DNA of 64,000 nt, taken from Capniomyces stellatus (lineage: Eukaryota > Kickxellomycota > Harpellomycetes > Harpellales > Legeriomycetaceae). Positions within the stretch are counted from its first letter, which is position 1. The number at the start of each line of letters is the position of its first letter. Under the pieces are notes generated by a model. It did no database searches and had not been told where the DNA came from. It was given only the letters and a program-made list of their open reading frames with translations. Where the stretch lies: contig LUVW01000001.1 of assembly GCA_001661515.1 (NCBI GenBank), forward strand, positions 514,582 to 578,581. The letters are read 5' to 3'. Shown one piece after another: positions 44,913-56,030 of this stretch. The position numbers and the translations under genes were made by a program.

Positions 44913-46715
44913 CTATTTATCCGACCTAACTTGTGCAGCTTCTAAATATTGGGAGTACGATAGGATAGAAAACCCAACAAAGACGAGGGAGCAGCCAATA
45001 ATTAGGGTAGGGTCGATGTGGTGAGTGAAGAAAAAAAAGTCAAAGATAGAGACAAGAGGAATAGTCAGCATAACACCAACAGCAGCAAAAAGCGGAGATG
45101 TTAGGCTAAGAACAATCAAAAAGCATGCGTTGAAAGCCAGCCCCAAAAGTGCATTGATGAGAATAAAATACAACTGGATTTTGTTTGGAACAGTGAAGAG
45201 CTCAAGGTTTAAAAAGTGAAGGATAGGGATAGGCATCCAACCAAATAGAAAAGTAAACATACCGAGTGTGGATGTAATAAAATTGATGAAATAAATGGAG
45301 TGGAACCCGCTTGGGTTTGCGTGCTTTGAGTACAAAACCTGGTACAGCCCAATTCCACAGGCACAAACCAAACTCAGAAAGTCCCCAAGCCCCTGATTCA
45401 CCGTCACCTTGTTCGCGTCGCCAGAACCATTTGAGCTCATTAGAGTCATTACCATCACTCCCAGAATGCTTGACGCCACAGCAACAATCTTTATAAGCTT
45501 GAGTTTCTCGTGCAGAATCGCAACACTGAACAAGTATGCAAAGAAACACGATGTGTTGTACAATGCCGTTACCTTTGAAATAGTTGTCATGTTGACCGCT
45601 GCATACCACAGATACGACGATATGTTCAAAATGTATGATAACCACAGCATTGTTATAGATATGTAAACCACCACCTTTCCCCTGTTTTTCTTGGTGTATC
45701 CATAAGCCTTTATCATCTGCATTTCCTTGTTATATCCCTTTCCTCTGCTCAGCCCTTTATTTACCCTTTTTTTTAAAATGTGTACGGCGTTTTGGTCTAT
45801 GTCAACTGTTGTGTTGTTGAGAATCGGTGTTTCCAGAATCGATGTGTACTCGCTTGGCGTATTTTCACCGGCCAAATTACTGCTGCTACTAGCTCTACTG
45901 GGATCACTGCCATAATTGCTACTGTTACTCCTGCTGTTACTACTGTTACTGCTGCTACTGCTGCTACTGCTCTCTCCCAGATTTACAGATTCTCCCTCAA
46001 CCAAGTAGTCCATATTGAGGTCTTCGTCTACAACCTTGTTTCTTACCATGCTTTCTACATACAGCTTTGTACATCCTGTAACCACTATGTCGCCATAATG
46101 CCCCACCATCTCTCTCAAATATCTCCCTCTCCCATTCTTTATCCTAACCATATACTCCAGAAATGTGTGTATTGGTGTTATAAATAGCCAAAACGAATGA
46201 GACACATACAGCACCACATACGGCGACTTGTATTGCTCGCTATCTTGCAGTCTCTTTACTACAAATGTCTGTAATATATACGACACTAGACACATTATTA
46301 GAAATAGTATTGCAATCACAAATCGCTTATTCCCCTCTGGCTTGGCAAAGTCATCTCTCAACTCCTCCATAATATCCTTGCTGTCTACGTCATCAATCCC
46401 TACTCCAGCACTTTCCTCGCTGTCCCTTTCCCATTCCGATCCCCCCTCCTCTCGCCAAATCTGATTCCTTAGCCCAGAATCATGCATCAATTGTGGGTTT
46501 CTTGATATCGGCGTATTTAGCTTTCTACTTCCGCTGCTGCCGTCCCCGGACCCTCCTATTTCTCCTTTGCTGTCTTTCGCCCATTCATTCTTTACATTCT
46601 TGTCTCTGCTTTGAATTAGCTTCTTTGACTCTTGCTTCTGGATTTCACACATCTCCCCTATCTGCTCTGTCACTTTTCTATTCCCATTACTAGGCTTTCT
46701 TTTGTCTTTCCCCAT
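44913..46715 (-). CDS. SLC35F/THI74-like drug/metabolite-family transporter
   Basis: Single exon, 600 residues. A long charged cytosolic N-terminus (1-128) precedes about ten hydrophobic helices in the EamA/DMT arrangement. Helices 1-2 are IAILFLIMCLVSYILQTFVV and YVVLYVSHSFWLFITPIHT. A poly-Ser/Asn loop (about 255-300) separates them from the rest. LWYAAVNMTTISKVTALYNT, HEKLKLIKIVAVASSILGVM, YQVLYSKHA and FDFFFFTHHIDPTLIIG match the order of the SLC35F5/yeast Thi74 branch. The family transports nucleotide-sugar or other small solutes across endomembranes, but the substrate is unknown for this branch. The loop between helices 2 and 3 is unusually long. Confidence 0.75.
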   Translation of the reverse strand: MGKDKRKPSNGNRKVTEQIGEMCEIQKQESKKLIQSRDKNVKNEWAKDSKGEIGGSGDGSSGSRKLNTPISRNPQLMHDSGLRNQIWREEGGSEWERDSEESAGVGIDDVDSKDIMEELRDDFAKPEGNKRFVIAILFLIMCLVSYILQTFVVKRLQDSEQYKSPYVVLYVSHSFWLFITPIHTFLEYMVRIKNGRGRYLREMVGHYGDIVVTGCTKLYVESMVRNKVVDEDLNMDYLVEGESVNLGESSSSSSSSNSSNSRSNSSNYGSDPSRASSSSNLAGENTPSEYTSILETPILNNTTVDIDQNAVHILKKRVNKGLSRGKGYNKEMQMIKAYGYTKKNRGKVVVYISITMLWLSYILNISSYLWYAAVNMTTISKVTALYNTSCFFAYLFSVAILHEKLKLIKIVAVASSILGVMVMTLMSSNGSGDANKVTVNQGLGDFLSLVCACGIGLYQVLYSKHANPSGFHSIYFINFITSTLGMFTFLFGWMPIPILHFLNLELFTVPNKIQLYFILINALLGLAFNACFLIVLSLTSPLFAAVGVMLTIPLVSIFDFFFFTHHIDPTLIIGCSLVFVGFSILSYSQYLEAAQVRSDK

Positions 46716-48603
46716 TTTTTTTCTTTTTATATCTCTGTAATTTAACGTTCAAAAAACTGTAATTTCTACCCACTAGCAGCCTAATGTTGCTTCCAAATAT
46801 ATTTTTAACGCTTTACTCCCGTTCACTATTTCAAATGTGTATTTTTATTTTCTCATGCACTTCAAATACATCTATATTGGTGTCTGCCCGTATATATTCT
46901 GTCTTTGAGAAGCTTGCTGGTCGTTTAAACTAATAAATTTGGTTAAAATATATCTATTATAATGTTACATACAAAAATACAATTACAAAACTCATTTTGA
47001 TCTTGTGCTGTCGGCTTAATGGCGCTTTTGGGCGTTTTGGTTGTAAAATTTCGATATTTCAAATTTTAAAAGTTTGTGTTATTTTCACTGTCAACAAACT
47101 TTTATTGCTTTAATAGCCTAGATTTAATGCATTTACGAGGACTTTGCTGATTGTTACTTCGCTTTATTATTCATTTGGGTTTTACTCCACTCAACTTGCT
47201 TACTTTTTTTAATATTTTATGTAGCCCAGTAAACTTTGTTCTCGGCTGATTGGCTTTCACTTTTATTCCCAACCAAGCTTTTCTTTTTTTTTTTTTATTG
47301 AAATCAAGCTTTTCTTTTTTATTAAAATATCCGGACTTTTTTCAATTGAGGCTTACTTTTGTTCTTTTTTATTTTGTTAATACTTCCCAAGCCAAAACTC
47401 TTTGGGGGGATTTTATTTTTCACAAACCCTCAGGCTCAAAACTGTCACAAACCCATGTCTACAGTTTAACGTCAGTGCAAACTCACCTTGTCCCAGTCTG
47501 AATCCTCACTCACAACTTTATGACTACTGTTTAAGCGCCTGACTATACATATGAATCTACGCTTTTGTACCCTATTCAAAGCCCATAAGTCCTTTTCTTC
47601 TTTTTTTTTTTTTTTTCCTTTCCTCCCAAGTCCTAGTCCTATATAGTTATTGGCTTCGCATTTACCGCTTAGCTGTCGTTTTAACAACTTAGTATACAAC
47701 AAGCTAGATGCCTATAAACTCTGTATGCACGTGGTTTTATTACGCCTAGTCCTATGTGGCGAATGTTTAATTCAATAATTGTTATCACTACCAAGTTTTT
47801 TACTTAATCACCAACACTGAGCCAAGCTAAACTCAACCACCTGATTTAAAGTGCTTTGGCCAAACGCTCTTTGGTGATCCTTTTAGGCAAGTTTTGTTCG
47901 TCCAGCTATTTACTTGCCGAAATCGTGAGACGTAATAGATATGTAATATAAATCGTAGCACTCCTTATTCATTTTGGAATAACAGAACAAAAAAAAAAAT
48001 TTATAAAACACACTTCTTACGGCAAACAGTAATAGGCTACTGTGATATAGCTATGACCACACTAAACTATCGAATCGACACTTTAACTACCAGTCTAATA
48101 TTTGCCAAGTCATTTGTAATTTTATCCGTCCTTCTCAACCCCCCACGTTTCAAACTAAAAACCAAGCAATTTATAGTTAAAGGCAATAATTATCACTTCT
48201 TAATATTGACAAAATAAAAAACCAAGGGATTCGCCTCAGTAGAATTAATAAGTAAAGAATGAATTTGTCTTTATGGAAATTGATACCAACTCGAGCAAAT
48301 TTGAATATTATCAATATTAATTTGGGTATAATACCCCAGATATATCGTATATTCTTAATCGAGATTTACCAACTCTGGACATCATTGCTTGAGCTGGTTG
48401 CGATGTCAGCTATAACTACTGATGCCGCTATATCAATGTACTGAGCCTGACTATATTAGTTACTGTGCTATAAGACCTCCATAGCATAAACATAGTTAAA
48501 TTTATTGATAACAAGCCAGTATGTATCACAGTCAAATAAAATTATGTTGTTCGCAAGCACGTTGGATTTTATTACACCAACTTTTGTTTTATAATCACGA
48601 GAT
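46716..48603. other. Intergenic, upstream of SLC35F-type gene
   Basis: About 1.9 kb of AT-rich DNA. T runs dominate the left half. A near-duplicate of AAGCTTTTCTTTTTT occurs at about 47275 and 47307. No coding exon supported on either strand. Confidence 0.5.
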
Positions 48604-48660
48604 GGGGGGGGGGGGGGGNNNNNNNNNNNNNNNNNNNNNGGGGGGGGGGGGGGGGGGGGG
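48604..48660. repeat. Poly(G) tract with assembly gap (21 N)
   Basis: Fifteen G, 21 N and 21 G, in intergenic DNA. The true length is unknown. Confidence 0.95.
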
Positions 48661-49823
48661 CTAGTATTTAACAAGCACATATTTTTGGTATCAATTACCA
48701 TGTTTAAATTTGGATCTGAATTTATATACCATTATTTACTTACATTCTAAATTTTTGGGTAACTGAACTGAAAAATAACAAAGTTTCGAGGTATGAGATA
48801 ATTTTTTTTCACTGTAGACCATAAGTGCGCTTTAGCTTTAACTTTGCCTTTCAAGTTTGATTTATTACTTTTATTGCTCTTTTAATCTGGCTTTGTTGGT
48901 AAATTAAGTTAAAACAAAGTCAAGTTTGACACTAAAAAAACAGCACTTGTACAAGAAACGTGACTAAGTTTATCAAAATGCGCGGCTTTTAATCATGCAG
49001 CCTGTAAATACTTTCTAGCAACAGCGCAGCATCTCTAAATTCAGACCGATTATATAAATCGGTTCATGTTTCATAAACAAGATGCTTGGGTTTAAACCAA
49101 AAATTTCCCAGCGATTACAACCACAAAGATGCAAAAATAAATAGATATGTAAAGATGCAAGTACAAACTAATTCATACAGAGTCACATATCAGATTCCCA
49201 ATATATCTTTTGTGCATGTTTTTTGAAGCTACAGTTACTGTAGGGGGGGGGGGGGTTGTAAGTAGAACAATGGAAAAGGATACATAATCATTGAAATTGA
49301 TAATGTATACTAGGATATATATACAGTAAATATATTATGGATGTTCAGAAGTTTGCAAATAAAAACATTGCTAGATGTTGTTTTTTTATTGCAAGTATTG
49401 CTAGATTATTTTAACCTCAATGTCTAGACCTCAGAGACTTTTAAGTGTATAACCGGGTCAAATTATACAATTAAATATTGGTCTTATACATATAACATCC
49501 ATTGATTAATAAAGTCTCTTGGACTCGTTTTTTTTATTATTGAAATTTGTTTTATTTATTATTGAAAGAGTATTTTGTTACGTTTTTCATCGACAAATTT
49601 AAATGTCAAACTTTAATTAAAACGGAGTAAATCAGGATGATTTTTCTATATATAAATGGCATGTGGGCCTTTTTGAAACAAATGCAGAAAGAAAAAATAA
49701 AATAAAAGCAAAATTGACATTTTTTAAATATAAACGCTGTTTAACATCAGTCACAAATCCCGCTTAGTGAAATTAGTATATACGCCGGTCAGCAATTATA
49801 TATTGTAGCTCTTTACAGTTTGT
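48661..49823. other. Intergenic, upstream of ankyrin gene
   Basis: About 1.2 kb with the ankyrin-gene promoter at its right end. Contains a 13-G run at 49243-49255. No other feature. Confidence 0.5.
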
Positions 49824-52511
49824 TTGAAAAGACAACTCGTTTACCCAAAAATAACAAATAGGATGAAGGCTAAGAACAAGTTTGACAGGCTACCAAACAT
49901 AGTTTTATCAAGGATATTTGTGTTGGCTCAAACACCAGAGTCGGCAAAAGTGTCTAGATTGATGTACGATGCCTCACAGCAGCTGGACACCAAAAAACAT
50001 TTCTTGATCAAGTACACAAGCTCGTCCACAAAGTTTGGAAAGGAGCTGCTATTTTTGGATTGTTTATTGGAGAATAAATTTCCACGAATAGCTGGAAACG
50101 AACGCCTCATAATTGAAGTACTTTTAGAACTGAAAAACGTGGTCTACGCTGAGGTGCTGAGGCTCTCGATAAAGTACAAATGGGTCAATATTCTCTCAAG
50201 GCTGCTCCAGATGTACGTTGTTCTTGATGCAAATAGAACCAGAATCATTGGACATAACACCAAGCTGACGAGCCAAAGATCATTGGATGTTCATTTTGGC
50301 GAGTTTTTTATGAAAAGCACCGATGATCATGAAAAGACTGATATTGCGGTTGGCCAAAATATTGTTAGACCGCTCTACTGTCTAAAAGACAGCAGGGACG
50401 CTATTCTGATAAGCATCAAGTACAAACCAGACTCGATTTTGGAAAAATGCTTGATAGGAATATCCAAAACCAAAGTTGAGGTCATGATTTACCTCCCTAT
50501 TTCCAACTCGAGCTTGGCCAAAACAAGAACAGAGGTGGATCTATCAAAGAACAAGATATACTGTATTATTATGATTCTGGTCATTAGGCGACTTGGCGAC
50601 AGTTGGGATCTAAAGAATATCCAAAAATTCCTTGATTTTGAGTTCGAGTGTCTAGTAAGCAATCAAGAAATTAAAGACTTCAACGAGTTTTACTACAACC
50701 GAAGTTTCTGTTATAAGAACGTAAACACAGCTGCGCAGCTGGATAGACTGCTTTGTAAATCCAAGTACAAAAACTCGAATTTTATGTACTCCGTCGTTCT
50801 ATACTTTTCCCTGTTGTCCAGGAATCACGCTTCTATTGACAACCTATTTATGCACAAGCTGTTCGATTCTCATAAGGGAATGGCTCTGTATATTGCTTAT
50901 ATTCTTAACAACGACTATGCAGTGGTAAAAATGTTTGACAAGGTCAAGAAAACAAAAAAAAACGTGTACAGGATGCTTTCGGTCTCATTTAACACAAACA
51001 ACACCAAAATAGTCCATCTTTTGATTGGGTGCAAAGCTAACATAGAAACTAGCAAAGAGTTTGCGTTACGCCAAGCATGCAAAGCAGGGGATCTAGAACT
51101 AATAAGGTATATTGTCAAAAGAGGCGGAAGGCTGAACAACAGCAAATACAATGGGATAAACGAAGCCTGCGGTTCAAACAGTGTCGAGGTGGTGGAGTTT
51201 CTCCTAAAGAACGGGGCAAAGCTGGACAATGTTAAATACAATGGTCTAAGCAAGGCGTGCTACAACAACAATACCGAACTGGTCTGTATCCTATTTGAAA
51301 ACAAAGCAAGTATCGACCATGCTGATTGCAAAGAGGTCAGTTATGCTTGCTGCCACAATAATATTGGCTTGGTAAATATTCTCTTTGATAAAGGCGCCAA
51401 GCTGGATAGGATTGACAGTCGGTTCAATGGAATCAATGAGGCCTGTTCGCATAATAATATTGAGCTAGTTAAGTTGCTGATACAAGAGGGTGCAAGACTC
51501 AACGATGAGAGGTACAATGGACTGTCGATAGCCATTCGATCCAAAAACAAAAGCATTGTTGAATTGCTTCTTGAAAACGGTGCCAAGTCTGAAGCTACAA
51601 GAAACCAACTGGTGGACTTTGCAGTAAAATCCAATAGCACTAAAATAATCAAGGGTCTAGTTGAGAGCGGGCTAAAATTTGGCAATGGGGGGTTTGATTT
51701 TATTAGTCTAGCCTGCGCGCTTAACAACATTGAAGTTGTCAAGTTCCTACTACTAAACGGCATGAACTTGAAAAACGAAGGCAGCAACGGAATTATTGAA
51801 GCCTCCAAATCCAACAACTTGGAGCTGGTCAAACTTTTGTTGGATAATGGAGCAAAACTAAAAACGGGCAGTCTTAATGGTGTAAAGCAGGCATGTATGA
51901 ATAACAACATTGAAATGCTGCAGCTTTTGATTGACAATGGCGCTAAGCTGGAATGCCCAGAGTTCAATGGCATTGTCCAGGCTTGCCACAACAACAACCT
52001 ACCAATGGTAGACCTGTTGATTAAAAACGGCGCCATACTGGAAATTAGCTGTTTTAACGGAATTAAGCAGGCCTGTGAAAACAATAGTACCAGTCTGGTC
52101 AGGCATCTTCTCAAAAACGGCGCAAGATTAAATGAAAGCAGGTACAACGGAGTTCCCCAAGCATGTGAATGGAACAATATCGGGCTGGTCAAGGTTTTGA
52201 TCAATAACGGCGCAAAACTGGATGTTCCCAAGTACAACGGCATTAACCAAGCATGTGCTCATAATAACTACGAACTTGTTGAACTTTTGCTTAAAAGCGG
52301 CGCAAGCTTGGATTGTGGATACAACAATGGAATAAACATTTCCTGCAAGCTAAACAGCCTCAGGCTTGTGAAGCTGCTACTTGGTTTTGGCGCTTCTTTG
52401 ACCAACACGTTGTTTGAAGACGTCACTAAAATAAAAATGCTTAGCGACCTTGATCTTATTGAGCTACTGCTTGCCAACAGAACAAAATTCAAGATAGGGA
52501 GGGGTGTCTAG
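49824..52511 (+). CDS. F-box-like/ankyrin-repeat protein with about 17 regular 30-residue repeats
   Basis: Single intron-less frame of 895 residues, unusual in this intron-rich window. Residues 20-52 resemble an F-box (FDRLPNIVLSRIFVL and following). Residues 60-370 are helical and unassigned. From about 375 to the end run about 17 repeats of exactly 30 residues, with consensus YNGI-x2-AC-x2-NN-x-ELVKLLL-x-NGAKLD. They keep the ankyrin helix pair and end (ELVKLLLxNGA) but replace TPLHxAA with an NGIxxAC start. This Asn-rich style resembles ankyrin families expanded in protists and giant viruses more than classical fungal ankyrins. F-box proteins recruit clients to SCF ubiquitin ligases; that role here is inference. 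Residues 1-15 may be spare, since a second ATG lies at codon 14. Confidence 0.85.
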   Translation: MKRQLVYPKITNRMKAKNKFDRLPNIVLSRIFVLAQTPESAKVSRLMYDASQQLDTKKHFLIKYTSSSTKFGKELLFLDCLLENKFPRIAGNERLIIEVLLELKNVVYAEVLRLSIKYKWVNILSRLLQMYVVLDANRTRIIGHNTKLTSQRSLDVHFGEFFMKSTDDHEKTDIAVGQNIVRPLYCLKDSRDAILISIKYKPDSILEKCLIGISKTKVEVMIYLPISNSSLAKTRTEVDLSKNKIYCIIMILVIRRLGDSWDLKNIQKFLDFEFECLVSNQEIKDFNEFYYNRSFCYKNVNTAAQLDRLLCKSKYKNSNFMYSVVLYFSLLSRNHASIDNLFMHKLFDSHKGMALYIAYILNNDYAVVKMFDKVKKTKKNVYRMLSVSFNTNNTKIVHLLIGCKANIETSKEFALRQACKAGDLELIRYIVKRGGRLNNSKYNGINEACGSNSVEVVEFLLKNGAKLDNVKYNGLSKACYNNNTELVCILFENKASIDHADCKEVSYACCHNNIGLVNILFDKGAKLDRIDSRFNGINEACSHNNIELVKLLIQEGARLNDERYNGLSIAIRSKNKSIVELLLENGAKSEATRNQLVDFAVKSNSTKIIKGLVESGLKFGNGGFDFISLACALNNIEVVKFLLLNGMNLKNEGSNGIIEASKSNNLELVKLLLDNGAKLKTGSLNGVKQACMNNNIEMLQLLIDNGAKLECPEFNGIVQACHNNNLPMVDLLIKNGAILEISCFNGIKQACENNSTSLVRHLLKNGARLNESRYNGVPQACEWNNIGLVKVLINNGAKLDVPKYNGINQACAHNNYELVELLLKSGASLDCGYNNGINISCKLNSLRLVKLLLGFGASLTNTLFEDVTKIKMLSDLDLIELLLANRTKFKIGRGV

Positions 52512-53252
52512 CTTAGCTGCGCAGTAAGTAGCACCAACCAAACATTATGTAATTATAGACCAAGTTATGTTTGGCTCTTTACTACACCAGCCTTCTATCT
52601 TTGTTTAGTTTAATTTTATTTTTGATATTTATTTGGGCAAATGCATCTATCACTTAGCCCCTATTTTGCCCAAGTTTAACACAACACAGCAAGCCTTGAT
52701 TGGTTCAAACCCCCTCATTGTAAAAGATTGTACATATTGCAGTAAAAATAAAAATAAAAACAAATCAAGCATATTTCAATAATAAAAAAAACAAATCAAG
52801 CATATTTGAAACATAACCTTAAATGTCAGGCGATTGGAAAACCAACAAACTGATGAAATATTATAAAATTAGGTCTGGATTACCTAAAAACATTGGTTTT
52901 ATGGTTTAGTCTACTGGCTGAGATGTTCAAAATAGTAGCAACATCCTCCATCTCAATCGGAAAAGTTGCACAAATCTCGAAAACACGCTCAACAATGAAA
53001 GTTGAAAATCAGATAAATGCCTTAAAAAAAAACCAATCCCAAAATCAAATAAAAAAAGTCAAAAAATGGCCAAAGATTAAAGCAAAGTAAAAAAGAATGA
53101 CAAAATATTTAAAGCAAGCAAAATTTCTGCCACCTTTCTCCCTTTTATCGTACAAACACAAATAAAAGCGCACACAAACAACACAATTAGTAGTATAGTT
53201 GCTATATAAAAAAATAATATTGTTAAAATAGATTTAATCAAGTTAGTGCAGG
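52512..53252. other. Intergenic, downstream of ankyrin gene
   Basis: AT-rich spacer with a 27-28-base tandem duplication at 52756-52810. The 65-codon Lys/Gln-rich frame at 52893-53090 is not supported. Confidence 0.5.
52756..52810. repeat. Tandem duplication of about 27 bases
   Basis: Two adjacent copies containing AACAAATCAAGCATATTT followed by CAAT or GAA, separated only by an A run. Confidence 0.8.
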
Positions 53253-54338
53253 ATGAGTGATGCTGATGGAAAACCCAAAACCAAAAACGTCAATAATGAC
53301 AGCAAGGCTCGCCAAGAAAATAGAGACAATGAAGCACTAAAAACCAAGCCCGTCAAATTTAAAACCGAAGTACGCACTAAAGAAGGTAACAGGAGCAAAA
53401 ATAAAGTACAATCGAAGCTACATAATAACATTGCTCTACAAAATCAGATTTGCAAGGCAGAGGAATTAAATTAACCGAATGTGTGAACTTTTGTAACGGT
53501 ATAGAATTTGAGGCCATGATTAAGGATATGAGAATTAGAAATGCCAAAGATATCTCTGTAATTGCTGTAAGTTACAGTACATGCTATATACGGCCTGGTA
53601 TTGACAACGACGATTGTATTGATCTATGCCTAAGTTACTAAAGCCGTGTTTTTTACTTTTAGAAATTCATCTCGACTGTTAGCGGTGCATTTTTGATTTT
53701 GTAAGCTTAACCTTTATTTTTGTCTTTTAAATATTTCTGCTATCCTTGCCGCCTTTTTTTTTTTGTTAAAAATAAGTGAAGTAGGGATAAGCTTTAAGCA
53801 TTAATAATAATATAAGAGCGTGTGTTTTAGATTTCTTTGAATATACAAGTACGACTTTACAAGCTATCTTATAAACAGACCATTGTAGTTTTGCACTTTT
53901 GGACTGGAAATTTTTTTTAATTTTTGTTGGTTGGCTAACATCTGTCTACTGTTGGTGAAAAATAGATACATCATGTTTGCCTACAGTATTATATCTACAT
54001 CTTCAAAAGCCGTTTATCCAAAAATTCCGATTGTTGGGTATAGCATCAAAACTCCAAATGCGCTTCTGAATTGCGAATTTGCTGTGCTGTCCTTCCAAGC
54101 AATCTTAACAACGATCGGCAAAGACACATTTACGAGAGTAGTTAAAGGAATATACTCGATCCTGGTGGCAACCGGAATATATGTTAGTTATACGAGCTTT
54201 GAGTTTGGGTTTATTGAAACACTGTTCTGGACATTGCCAACATTTATCTTACTTTTGGGAGGTGCAGCCCAGCTGACTATCATTAAGAGTATCCGCATCA
54301 TCAATGAATATGAAGCAAAGTTCATCAAATCTTTTTAA
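53253..54338 (+). CDS. Hypothetical multi-pass membrane protein (four exons)
   Basis: Predicted exons 53253-53385, 53448-53566, 53663-53700 and 53966-54338 join in phase to give 220 residues. Residues 1-45 are Lys/Asn-rich and charged. Residues 46-84 contain a compact segment (GRGIKLTECVNFCNGIEFEA). Membrane helices are predicted at 86-107, 155-172 and 180-203; the first is assembled across the last two splices, where FISTVSGAFLIL runs on into YIMFAYSII. That a continuous helix appears only after splicing supports the model. The last exon alone would give a shorter protein from an ATG at 53973. I do not recognise the family; an endomembrane location is a guess from the helices. Confidence 0.5.
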
Positions 54339-55026
54339 TATATAAATATATATTTAGCTTTCATTATTTGTATTGCTTAATTATTAATTTCAATCAAAAC
54401 CTACTTTCAGTGCTCGTACAAGCACAGGCTGTTTGACTTGACTGCAGTTTGTATCAGGTGACACGTATATTTATATGTTAATTAAAATTACACCGGCTGG
54501 ATTCGTCTCTGATTTGCGCAGAGCAAGGCTGGTATTGAGTTCGGATACTGACTTAAATATATTTGCTGTTACATGGATTTTACTTGTGCCTGAGGCACTA
54601 TATTTTACAAAAGAAATGAGGCAAATTACAATAAGGTCATCATTAATCCCACGGCGTATACCACCAAAGTATACCTGATAATTATAATCACAACTATTGA
54701 TGTGGCTATTAGCCAACCAAGTTTTATGGCTATTTTAATATATTTAAATTATTATTTCCCAATTTAAACATTTTAAAGGCATTTTAAGGACATCCACCTC
54801 AAGTATCCAACCCAAGCCAAAATTAATACTTTTACAATTATTCAATGCTAACGCTTTGATCTCAAGAGTATTAAATCTCGGAATAGAGACGCTATGCAAA
54901 CTTGCAAAGTTCAATAATTAGTAAATTCGCTACCGAGTTGCCTTTTATATATACCTACAAAACTACAAAAACGTAGCAAAGTAGCACAACACAGATAAAA
55001 ACATAAACACTAGTTGATAGATAAAA
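54339..55026. other. Intergenic with open frames on both strands
   Basis: AT-rich except for a more GC-rich island at about 54480-54680. There both strands are open for about 67-81 codons (plus 54475-54678, minus 54471-54716). Neither is recognised; see rejected list. Confidence 0.4.
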
Positions 55027-56030
55027 ATGTCGAGCAAGGAATACAGATGCGCCTGCCTGAACGTAAGTTTTAGCGCAAGCTATGTTCCTGAAGGAGTGCT
55101 TGATCACCATCTGCCTTTTGTAGCAAGCAACGGCTACTATAAAAGCGAGATCATCAGCAGATCAGTAAACATTGTACGGTTTGTATTTAGATGTCTATAT
55201 TCGGCCTTCTTGGATTTATTTAGTTTTATGGAAGAAAAAAAAGAAGAAAAAAAAAAAGAAAACACCCCTCCCTCGTTATAGCAGCAATGCTGTCACTCGC
55301 TGTACCCTGTAGTGAATTTTATGTGCTAACTAGAAACTTCAATTTGCAAACAGTGTGTTATAGAGTTTTTAATGGTTTCTGATCATAGTAGTTCGCACCC
55401 AAGAATCAAACGACTCAGTTGTTTTAATTGTGAAAACACGATATTGCTGTTTAATTCGTGCAGCAGCATGTTTGATTTGGATATGAACTACATGGACAAC
55501 AAACTTATACTACCCACATCACTGGTTTTTATTTCGATCGATGTGATGGTAAGTCCGTCTAAATGAGCTACATTCGATATAATTAAACAAATCAAGCCTG
55601 AACTTACTAACCTGGATTTATTAACTTGAACTAGCTACAAAACACCATGACAAGTCAAGGCCAGGGTAAAAACCAGCTACTAAACCCAATATTCAAATGC
55701 ATCAAAAGTCTAGTATCTATGCTCCCAAACCATTTACTTGTAAAAGTTGACAAACCAAGCGATTCAAATGTAAGATACTGCTATATCTTTAATATGATAT
55801 CGCAAATCAGCTATATGCATCAAACAGACGTGCACAAGCCTTAAAAAATTATTTTATGAATGTGTATGTTGTAGATAGATAGTGGTGAAGGATCGGGTGG
55901 TTCTGAAGGTAATAATTTTCCTGATCATTTTGATTACCGGGTAAAATACCAGAGTGGATTAGCATCTTTCAACAGAAGCGATAGCTCCAACATACAAATA
56001 AACAAACTGAAAAGAGTGGGCGGAGGTTAG
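55027..56030 (+). CDS. Hypothetical four-exon protein with Cys motifs
   Basis: Predicted exons 55027-55173, 55354-55548, 55635-55769 and 55875-56030, all phase 0, give 210 residues. Exon 1 starts MSSKEYRCACLN and its end is uncertain: GTAAGT after CACLN, GTAAAC and GTACGG are all in-phase donors. Exon 2 has a CFNC pair (RLSCFNCENTILLFN). Exon 4 ends in a Ser/Gly/Asn-rich tail. The intron before exon 3 carries a good branch-site match (TTACTAAC at 55604-55611), which supports a real spliced gene. The CxC and CxxC pairs could bind a metal. Family not recognised. Confidence 0.45.

Noticed and set aside
46716..49823. Possible hidden gene in the 3.1 kb gene-free stretch around the second gap
   Set aside because: Read on both strands; only short AT-rich frames and homopolymers, no chain of phase-compatible exons.
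52700..52712. B-box-like GGTTCAAAC sequence suggesting a tRNA gene
   Set aside because: No matching A box or cloverleaf could be drawn upstream.
54471..54716. Frames of 67 and 81 codons open on opposite strands
   Set aside because: Both are open over the same GC-richer island and neither resembles a known protein or connects to exons. It could be a gene relic; protein-level search would decide.
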